Assembly (NCBI GenBank): GCA_016716085.1
Contig: JADJWY010000020.1
Location: 1-10,947 of the forward strand
Length of the DNA stretch: 10,947 nt
DNA from: Hahellaceae bacterium
Lineage (GTDB): Bacteria; Pseudomonadota; Gammaproteobacteria; Pseudomonadales; Oleiphilaceae
Direction of reading: 5' to 3'
The first letter of the stretch is position 1; every line of letters begins with the position of its first letter. Positions 1 through 6,012 of the stretch are shown in pieces. The notes beneath the pieces are model-generated. The model ran no database searches. It was given only the letters and a program-made list of their open reading frames with translations, and was not told the DNA's origin. Both the position numbers and the translations under genes were made by a program.

Positions 1-192
1 TACGCTGCTCTGACTCCAACGGTGAATAGCCCGGTGCTGCGGTATTAATTTGTACCTGTACATTGGTGATATCGGGTACCGCGTCAATCGGGAGTTTTTG
101 ATAGCTCCATACACCCACGCCGACAATGACAAAATAAAACCTAAAATCAGTAAGCGCCGCTCAATAGCGAGACGCAAAAGTGAATCAATCAT
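1..192 (-). CDS. czcA: CzcA, RND-family heavy-metal efflux pump, N-terminal fragment
   Basis: This is the first 63 or so codons of the inner-membrane pump of a Czc-type tripartite system, which drives cobalt, zinc and cadmium out of the cell with the proton gradient. The start ATG at 192 gives MIDSLLRLAIERRLLIL, the first membrane helix of the heavy-metal RND subfamily. In the next frame the reading continues as VWSYQKLPIDAVPDITNVQ and then INTAAPGYSPLE, a hallmark stretch of CzcA proteins. The frame changes once, around 125-150, near runs of A; one base is probably missing there. The ribosome binding site AAGGGG lies about 8 bases before the ATG, and the gene starts 12 bases after the czcB stop, so the two are cotranscribed. 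The gene is cut by the window edge. The family call is firm; the exact metal range is not visible. Confidence 0.93.
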   Translation of the reverse strand, partial: MIDSLLRLAIERRLLILGFILSLSAWVYGAIKNSRLTRYPISPMYRYKLIPQHRAIHRWSQSSV

Positions 193-204
193 GATGCGCC
201 CCTT

Positions 205-1280
205 TTAGTGTTCGTGTTCAGCTTCGGATTTTCGATATCAGCTTTAATTAAATAGCTATTTTCGCTGACGTATTCATCACCCGATTTAAGCCCATTGATA
301 GCTTCTAGCAGTAGTCATCCTGCCGACCCAGTACAAGCGGCGTAAAGGTATATTCATTACCTTGTTTAACAAAAACGCCCTGGCGGCCTCCCAAAGTTTG
401 CACTGCATCCTTCGCAACGGCCAGAGACACGGTAAAGCGACCGACCTCTATCTGGGCTTCTATCATGAGCCCGGGGGATAAAGACTGTTTGCTGTTATCC
501 AGCTTGACTCGCGCCAACTGATAAGGAAATTCCATTGATGGCACGACATGGTTCACCTTGGATTCAATGTTGCCATTGGTCGTCAATACATGAACAGATT
601 GACCTTCAGTAACTGAGGACTGCTGTGCGGGATATACGCGCAGCTCGGCCCATACGGTGTCAAAATTGGCAATGGAAAACAGAATTTGATCCTGGGTCAC
701 TTCTCAGTATTGGCATGGCGCTGCATAATACGTCCAGAAATAGGCGAGCGTATCTGGTAGGTCTTGAGGCTTTCATTGGACTCAATTTCTGCCAACACAT
801 CACCGGTTTTCACGCGGTCGCCGTTGTGAACTGAACCGACTTGACTACCCCCTTCCGAAGCGGGCACGCACATGACTTAGTTGTTCTGGCGCTGACACCA
901 CCGTACCGTAAACGGTGATCGTTTGGTGAAGTTCTTGAGAGCCTGCTCTTGCGGTGACGATGCCCCTTGTCTGTCATCTCTCCATCAATACGGCTGCTGT
1001 TCTCCTCTTCGTGCCCAAGCTCATCCTCTTCGCTACCATGACCACGCTCATCATGATCGTGACCGTCGTCATCGTGATCAACATGATCCTCGTGCTCTTC
1101 GTGGTCACCCTCGTTATGATGCGGTGCATGCTGTTCGGTGGCTTCGTGTTCATGTTCGTGGCCATCTTCCGCCCAAGCGCTTAATGTGCCTAACAGGACT
1201 GTCGGCGCAAGCAGCACGCCGAAGAAAATGGCTTTGTTTTTAGAGGCTAACTGAAAAAACAACGTCGTTAATCCTTTCAT
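205..1280 (-). CDS. czcB: CzcB, periplasmic adaptor (membrane fusion) protein with a His-rich N-terminus
   Basis: This is the periplasmic adaptor linking the CzcA pump to the CzcC channel. The start ATG at 1280 is preceded by AAGGGAG. A signal peptide with an FFGVLLAPTVLLG core and a cleavage site near SAWAED is followed by about 60 residues packed with His, Asp and Glu (EDGHEHEHEATEQH, then HVDHDDDGHDHDERGHG), a likely metal-binding region. The adaptor body follows: ITVYGTVVSAPEQL, VHNGDRVKTGDVLAEIES (lipoyl-like hairpin), QIRSPISGRIMQRHANTGE, ILFSIANFDTVWAEL and VYPAQQSSVTEGQ (beta-barrel), and a C-terminal GLKSGDEYVSENSYLIKADIE ending in a short His tail, with stop TAA at 205. I count about six single-base frame breaks, at roughly 967, 855, 832, 706, 310 and 230. 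For example, one G added near 706 restores ANTGEVTQDQ. The gene overlaps the preceding small gene by one base (TAATG). Confidence 0.92.
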
Positions 1281-1538
1281 TATTTATCTCCCTTATTGTT
1301 TTTATTTTCGTTGTCTTCAGCATGATCACCGTGCTTATGATCCTCGTTGTGATCGTCTTTGGACGTCTCTTCGTGATCTACATGGTCGCCATGTTGCTTG
1401 TGATCACCCTCTACGTGGTGTTTTTTATGGTTGTCACTTTCTTCATGTTGATGATCGTGTTTTTGATCAGCCGCATAAAGGCACGCACTTAAAACAAGGG
1501 GTTAACACTGTGATTACTGAGATAATTAAATTTTTCAT
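1280..1538 (-). CDS. Small His/Asp/Glu-rich secreted protein between czcC and czcB
   Basis: This is a small, extremely His-rich protein of about 85 residues that I do not recognise as a named family. The start ATG at 1538 gives MKNLIISVITVLTP. After one frame change near 1495 it reads LVLSACLYAADQKHDHQHEE, then a tail such as NHKKHHVEGDHKQHGDHVDH and EDHKHGDHAEDNENKNN, with stop TAA at 1282-1280. The hydrophobic start looks like a secretion signal; LSAC fits a lipoprotein box, but AYAAD-type cleavage is also possible. The stop codon shares its last base with the czcB start, so translation is probably coupled. Composition and position suggest a periplasmic metal buffer or chaperone that hands metal to CzcB; that role is inference. 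The exact N-terminus depends on where the indel lies: adding an A at the AAAAA run near the start would give a different first 18 residues. Confidence 0.62.
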
Positions 1539-1591
1539 AGTTATAAATTCCTGAGGCCTGACGGTGGTCAAACCTGAATAACATGGTTGAA

Positions 1592-2860
1592 TTATTGATT
1601 AAGGGCTTCGCTGGACAGCTTTTCTATCAGCGCTTGACTGATGAGTGCTGTCGATGCCGCATCGATTCGCGCCTGTTTGCTTGCAAGCAATTCCTCTTGA
1701 GCTGCAATCAAATCCAGATATCGGTAACGCCCATTTTCGTAGGCTTCACGGGTCAGTTTGAGTGCGTTTTCCAGTGCCGGGATCACCACATTTTGGGTTT
1801 TCTTGGCCGCTTCGATGCTTTGTTTTCTCAGCGAATAGGCCTCAAAAAGTTGAGTATGTAAGCGTAAAAGCAGATCTTGGCGGGCATAATCCACCGCATT
1901 GCGGTTTGCTAGAGCGGCTTTCACTTCGCCACTACTGCGTTTATTGGAAAACAAAGGAATGGAGAGCCCAGCGGTAAACGCTGAATCGCCTGTTTCTTCA
2001 AAGCGTTTGATTCCCGCTCGCCAGGTCAGATCACTGCGTCCGCCAGCCCATGCCAGCGTCACTTGCGCATCCTTGATTCGCGCCTCACTTACAAATACTT
2101 GGATAGCCGGTGATGTCTTCACCCGTGCATACAGCTGTCGAAGCTCTGGTTAGGACCAAACTCAAACAAACTACCCCTCCAGCTTGGTGAACGCGGACGA
2201 GGTATCACCCCAAAACCGCGACAACTGGACTTTTTGGCGTTCGAGCTGTTCCACCAGTGCAGCTAGACGGATTTCGGCCCGCGCGACGGCAGCTTGGGCG
2301 ACGACGACCGCCTCCGGTGTGGCTCCCTGTTTGGAGCGCATTTTAACGGTAACCAGCAATGACTCGGATAGCCCCAGTGATTCCTCGGCCAGCCGAATAT
2401 TGGCCTGGGTTGCTAAACCTTCCACGTAGATCGCAGTCAGTTCGCCCAACACATCAAGTGTGGCAGCTTGCTGTTCCCATTGTGCTTGACTGATGCGAGC
2501 GTCAGCGTAGGAAAGACGAGCCTGACGTTTCCCGCCCAGTTCGATCACTGAAGACAAAGCCAGAGTGGTTTCCGCTGAATCAAATCCCTCGTTGTTGCCC
2601 GATCCAGCAAAGTTTTCGACCTCCAGCTCCAATCCCATCGCTGGGCGTAAGGCACTGGTTTGCCGTTGAGCATTTAACGCTTCTTGGGTGAAGCGGTATT
2701 GATAAAGATGTGGATTGTGCGCCAACGTTCGAGTTAGCGCCTTGTTCAAGGTTAGCGTCGCATCTATGTCAGCTGCGTTTGCAGTGATGGTCAAATTGCA
2801 AAGTAAAAACGCAAGCCACACACAGGGCTTAAGACACCTGTTAAAAGTGGTATATCGCAT
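1592..2860 (-). CDS. czcC: CzcC, outer-membrane efflux channel of the TolC/OEP type
   Basis: This is the outer-membrane channel of the Czc efflux system. The start ATG at 2860 has AGGA upstream. The signal peptide (LKPCVWLAFLLCNLTITANA, then AD) is followed by two OEP repeats. The first contains LTLNKALTRTLAHNPHL, LRPAMGLELEVENFAGSG (the typical LEVENFAG motif of CzcC), LSSVIELGGKRQARL and a long helix ending near SRFWGD. The second contains LAWAGGRSDLTWRAGIKRF, GLSIPLFSNKRSSGEV and YENGRYRYLDLIAAQEELL, with stop TAA at 1592. Total length is about 423 residues, normal for the family. There are two single-base breaks: near 2174 (a base missing after KLEG, restoring SLFEFGPNQSFD) and near 2137 (a missing C restoring QLYARVKTSPAI). 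It precedes the small His-rich gene and czcB in the same direction. Confidence 0.92.
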
Positions 2861-2919
2861 GGATAAGTCCTAATGTAAGTCGTATTCCGCAAGTGCGGGT
2901 GAAAAACGGTACTTAGGGC

Positions 2920-3284
2920 TTATGCTTTAGGAGGGCGCAGGAAGGCTTCGTAGGTATCGGGAAAAGCGTTTTCAGAATACGTGGGTATCGGTGATGAATG
3001 CTTGGACAATAAGATATGGTCGGTAGAAATCAGAATGGCGGGTGAAAAGTGTCCGTGACAATGACAGCAGTGGTGGCAATCCCACTTTTGAGAGGAAGGC
3101 GCGTCCGAGCCACCGTCGTTAGCCAAGTGTTTTTCAGACTCAAGGCCGTCTAGATGCTGGTGATCTTCATCGAAAGTCACATGCTCAGAACCGGACTGGT
3201 GAAGTTGATGCGCGTCGCCCAGCCAAGCCTGATTGAAGAACAATCAGCGTCAGCAAAAAGTATGTCAGGGCACGTTTTAAACAT
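2920..3284 (-). CDS. czcI: CzcI-like small periplasmic metal-binding protein
   Basis: This is a protein of about 120 residues resembling CzcI, the small protein often encoded just before czcC and proposed to modulate metal induction. The start ATG at 3284, after repair of two single-base losses (near 3274 and near 3223), gives MFKRALTYFLLTLIVLQSG, then LAWGDAHQLHQ, a clean signal peptide. The mature part carries a dense Cys/His cluster, WDCHHCCHCHGHFSP, and many further His residues, and ends PDTYEAFLRPPKA at 2920. Without the repair only the part from about 3243 onward is open. It lies 46 bases after the CDF gene and 59 bases before czcC, so it belongs to the same operon. The family call rests on size, position, signal peptide and the Cys/His cluster; the precise function is not shown by sequence. 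Confidence 0.75.
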
Positions 3285-3330
3285 TGTTTCTGGTTTATCC
3301 AGTCTCTAAGTCAAGTTTAATAATTGGCTA

Positions 3331-4231
3331 TCATAGCAAAAGAATACGCCGTGCGCCGTTTAATACGACCAGCCCAATGATAATCCCTATGACCAAATCA
3401 GGTATTTGAGACTCGGTTACCGCCACTAGGATACCGGCTGTGATGACGCCGACATTGGCGAGCACATCATTCGCCGAAAATATCCAGCTTGCTTTCATAT
3501 GGGAGCCCTGGTTTCGCGATTTGAAGATCAACAAGAGACAGGTAATATTCGCTATTAGGGCCACAACACCTACGCCCATCATGAGCCCCGAGACCGGTTC
3601 ACTTCCATATAGGAAGCGTCTGGCAACCTCCAATAGAACACCCAGAGCAAGTGTAATCTGCAACCAACCCGAAAAGTGAGCCGCTTTAAGTTTCAGCTTG
3701 GCAGCCTTGCCCACGGCATATAACGACACACCGTAGACCGCCGCATCGGCGAACATATCCAGTGAATCAGCAATAAGCCCTGTAGATTGCGCTACCATGC
3801 CCACACCAAGTTCAAGTACAAACATGACGGCATTAATGGCCAGCAGCCATCGTAATACCTGCGCTTCCGCGTTTCATTCACCGTTGTGGCTTCCAAGGCT
3901 TTCTGAACCGTATTGCGATCCACCGACTCTAGTGAGGCCAACGTTGCCCCAAGCCCAGCAGACTTCATGGCTTTTTCCACTTTATCTGCCATATCGGGGT
4001 GATATATACGCATCTGCGATTTGCTAAGTCGAATTCGAAAGGCGACGGTTTCTTCGAAACTAGCAAAAGCTGTGCGCCCAGATTTTCCTCGGATGGGCAA
4101 TCCATCTGAGGAAACGTCAAATACACTCAGGTGGCTCATCTCGAGCTGAGTATTACTTTTTGTTTGCGAATCAGGCTGCAATGAAGCGTCTTGACTGGCA
4201 TGCAGCCACAAGTCTTCGAGTCTTCAGTCAT
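3331..4231 (-). CDS. CDF-family cation exporter with an N-terminal HMA-like metal-binding domain
   Basis: This is an inner-membrane metal/proton antiporter of the cation diffusion facilitator family. The start ATG at 4231 gives MTEDSKTCGC, a Cys-containing N-terminus, about 23 bases after the predicted transcription start and behind AAGAG. A ferredoxin-like HMA domain follows, with the motif MDCPSEEN (near 4100), then SFEETVAF, FDLANRR and MRIYHPDMADKVEKAMKSAGLG in alternating frames. From about 3850 the transporter reads LLAINAVMFVLELGVGMVAQ and TGLIADSLDMFADAAVYGVS (the CDF metal site SxDMxxD), helices, ASWIFSANDVLANVGVI and IPDLVIGIIIGLVVLNGARR. I infer about six single-base breaks, most in the HMA part. 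The family normally ends slightly differently, so the last residues near 3331 may also be shifted. As first gene of the efflux operon it probably exports zinc, cadmium or cobalt from the cytoplasm. Confidence 0.85.
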
Positions 4232-4260
4232 AAATGGCTCTTGTTTACACGGTATTGGAG

Positions 4261-4291
4261 AGTGTAGACTCTATAGCAACTATAGAGTCAA
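4261..4291 (-). promoter_or_regulatory. MerR-type promoter and operator of the efflux operon
   Basis: On the minus strand TTGACT (4291-4286) and TACACT (4266-4261) are separated by 19 bases, the overlong spacer typical of MerR-activated promoters. The spacer region carries a perfect 10-bp inverted repeat, arms GACTCTATAG (4267-4276) and CTATAGAGTC (4280-4289) around a 3-base centre. Metal-loaded MerR proteins untwist such spacers to activate transcription. Start of transcription would fall near 4254, about 23 bases before the CDF start codon. The divergent regulator gene begins at 4300, so the same site probably also governs the regulator's own expression. Confidence 0.87.
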
Positions 4292-4299
4292 GGGTGGAA

Positions 4300-4719
4300 A
4301 TGATGAAAATTGGTGAACTGGCAAAGCGCAGGTGGCTGCTCGATCCAAACAATTCGTTACTACGAGAGGAAGGCCTAATCTCGGCACCTGAGCGTACCGA
4401 AGGGAACTTCCGGGTGTATAACGAAGTTGCATTAGAAAAACTGGCCTTCATCAAGAACTGCCGTGCACTGGACCTGACATTAAATGAGATTAAACGCCTA
4501 ATATCGTTACAACATTCACCAAGCACCCCATGCGAAGCGGTAAATGAGATGATTGATATGCACTTACTGGTTGTGGAGTCGCGCATCGAGGATTTACAAA
4601 ATCTTCATGGCGACCTCAGAAAGCTACGACTTAAATGTGGCAATGCGAGGTCTGTCGATCAGTGCGGCATATTGGGTGAGTTGTCGCCAAGACCTCAGCG
4701 CTCGTCTACACGTATTTAA
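4300..4719 (+). CDS. MerR-family metal-responsive regulator, CadR/PbrR-like
   Basis: This is a cytoplasmic metal-sensing transcription factor of the MerR family, expected to bind the palindrome just upstream and switch on the efflux operon. Start is at ATG 4300 or the adjacent ATG 4303 (MKIGELAKR) behind AAGGGTGG. After two single-base corrections (near 4331 and 4370) the helix-turn-helix reads CSIQTIRYYERE, then GLISAPERTEGNFRVYNEVA. The rest is open: LAFIKNCRALDLTLNEIKRL, with Cys at the position used for metal binding in CadR, PbrR and ZntR, a dimerisation helix, and a C-terminal loop LKCGNARSVDQCGIL with two Cys separated by eight residues. That spacing resembles lead/cadmium sensors as I recall them; specificity remains inference. 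An extension SPRPQRSSTRI follows and the stop is TAA at 4717. The next gene starts 11 bases on. Confidence 0.88.
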   Translation: MMKIGELAKRRWLLDPNNSLLREEGLISAPERTEGNFRVYNEVALEKLAFIKNCRALDLTLNEIKRLISLQHSPSTPCEAVNEMIDMHLLVVESRIEDLQNLHGDLRKLRLKCGNARSVDQCGILGELSPRPQRSSTRI

Positions 4720-4730
4720 AGGAAATAAAC

Positions 4731-5676
4731 GTGACAGACGTTGACCAATATGTGCGAGCGGCAACACGTGAGAACACCCGTTTAAGTTACCGTGCGGCTG
4801 TCGAGCATTTCGAGTGCCGATGGGGTGGTTTTCTCCCCGCTACGGCCGATAGTGTGGCTCGCTATTTGGCGGATTATGCAAAAACCTTGTCTTTAAATAC
4901 GCTACGTCAGCGGCTAGCCGGTTTAGCGGCTTGGCATCTTGATCAGGGCTTTCCCGATCCCACCAAAGCACCGCATGTGAAAAAAGTGTTAAAGGGCATC
5001 GCCGAATTGCACCCGGTTGTTCAAAAGCAAGCTAAACCGATTCAGCTCGACCAGCTAACGCAGCTGGTGAATTCTTTTGACGGTTTTATTACAACTGGCT
5101 CGCCAAAAGAAGCGTTGCAATCGATCAGAGATAAAGCCTTATTGCTGATCGGTTTCTGGAGAGCTTTTCGCAGTGACGAATTAGCCCGTCTCTGTGTGGA
5201 GCATATTCAGGCCGATTCAGGGAAAGGAATGGAAATATTTACCCCGCAGCAAAGGTGATCATTCCCGTTTGGGTCGACGATATAAGGCACCCGCATTGCA
5301 ACAACTCTGCCCGGTCGAAGCCTATTTGGATTGGATGAGCGCGGCGCAATTAAAAAGCGGACCAGTCTTTCGTTCGATTAATCGTTGGGGGCAATTATCC
5401 GAAGGCGCACTACATCCCGCCAGCATCATCGGCATCATTAAGCAGTGCTGTTCGCGAGCCGAGATTGACGAGGCCAACCTGTTTAGCAGTCACTCGCTGC
5501 GAAGAGGTTTTGCCACCTGGGCTAATGCGCAGGGCTGGGACACGAAATCCCTGATGGAATACGTGGGTTGGAAAGATGTGCAATCGGCAATACAGTACAT
5601 TGACGCACCTGATCCATTCTCTCAGTACCGTACTGAAACTGGAATTGCTGAGCGATCTGTCCCAAATCGAACGTGA
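4731..5676 (+). CDS. Tyrosine recombinase, probable cointegrate resolvase of the transposon
   Basis: This is a site-specific recombinase of the phage-integrase (tyrosine) family. It starts with GTG at 4731 behind AAAGGA (MTDVDQYVRAATRENTRLSY). The N-terminal SAM-like core-binding domain contains DSVARYLADYAKTLSLNTLR and RLAGLAAWHLDQGFPDPTKA. The catalytic domain shows the first Arg in FWRAFRSDELARL, HSLRRGFATWA (the HxxR box), and GWKDVQSAIQYIDA with the likely nucleophile Tyr. It ends near SVPNRT at 5676, about 315 residues. One frame break near 5241 (a T missing from TTT) joins GMEIF to LPRSKGDHSRLG. In Tn4430-like Tn3 elements a tyrosine recombinase (TnpI) resolves cointegrates; the adjacent tnpA supports that role here. 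No separate recombination site is obvious beside it. Confidence 0.88.
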
Positions 5677-5837
5677 TGAACAACAGCCCTTACAATCCCT
5701 ATTGGAGGTTCTTCTTGTTCTCGAACCTTATAGCAAGCTGTCTAAGCGTACTGAAAAAAGCAAAAAGAATTGATCGAGCGGCATTGCTTGTCGCCATGGT
5801 CGATGAAAAAGGTCGATTCAGAAGGACGAAAGTATGA
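5576..5837 (+). CDS. Small unrecognised protein after the recombinase, frame-shifted
   Basis: This is a small reading frame I do not recognise. From about 5640 one frame reads LELLSDLSQIERDEQQPLQS, then LLEVLLVLEPYSKLSKRTEK. If one A is removed from the six-A run at 5755-5760 it continues in another frame as AKRIDRAALLVAMVDEKG, then RFRRTKV and stop TGA at 5835-5837. The joined product is a charged helical protein with a plausible composition. The start is unclear: ATG 5576 lies inside the recombinase catalytic region, and ATG 5676 is in the second frame, overlapping the recombinase stop as TGATG and giving a 53-residue product without any repair (MNNSPYNPYWRFFLF...). It could also be a C-terminal extension of the recombinase. 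It sits between recombinase and transposase, so a transposon accessory role is possible. Confidence 0.4.
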
Positions 5838-5982
5838 AATTACGGTCGAGCATAATGATGGCAATTTACTGGATGAGCTCCTGGATGAGCTGCTTCATCA
5901 AATGCACCAGATCGCGTCAGAGAACCAATGCATGCTAGAGGTCGGCATTCGCGATCCTCGCACCAATAAACACTGGGATTAA
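5803..5982 (+). CDS. Small acidic hypothetical protein upstream of tnpA
   Basis: This is an intact 59-residue reading frame from ATG 5803 to TAA 5980-5982, reading MKKVDSEGRKYEITVEHNDG, then NLLDELLDELLHQMHQIASE and ending EVGIRDPRTNKHWD. It is acidic, with a repeated LLDELLDEL helix, and has no signal peptide or membrane segment. In-frame extension upstream to TTG 5770 is possible but has no better support. It overlaps the end of the preceding small frame by 35 bases and lies 30 bases before tnpA. I do not recognise the family. Codons look like those of its neighbours, so it may be a genuine accessory gene of the transposon. Confidence 0.5.
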   Translation: MKKVDSEGRKYEITVEHNDGNLLDELLDELLHQMHQIASENQCMLEVGIRDPRTNKHWD

Positions 5983-6012
5983 CGAACCCCGTTTTTATGG
6001 GAAGTTAGAGAT

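Noticed and set aside
1..192. Left terminal inverted repeat within the window
   Set aside because: I looked for the inverted counterpart of 8723-8765 along the plus strand and saw none; a partial GGGTCGG match near 325 on the minus strand is part of the CzcB coding sequence.
923..1243. Long plus-strand open frames opposite the CzcB His-rich region
   Set aside because: They arise because GAT/CAC/CAT-rich codons on the minus strand leave stops rare in other frames; the products have no domain and run antisense to a recognised protein.
1040..1460. Possible tandem DNA repeat or CRISPR-like array of GATCAT/GATCGT motifs
   Set aside because: The motifs are irregularly spaced and are simply codons for His, Asp and Glu in two proteins; there are no constant repeats or unique spacers.
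2887..2898. Short hairpin CCGCA-AG-TGCGG between czcI and czcC as a terminator
   Set aside because: Stem of five pairs with a two-base loop and no T-run; too weak to end transcription.
3308..3314. TTGACT on the minus strand upstream of the CzcI-like gene as a second MerR promoter
   Set aside because: No -10 element at a sensible distance and no inverted repeat; probably within the operon transcript.
4267..4289. Palindrome as the core site of the tyrosine recombinase
   Set aside because: The correctly placed TTGACT and TACACT with a 19-base spacer and the divergent MerR gene explain it better; kept only as a question in the findings.
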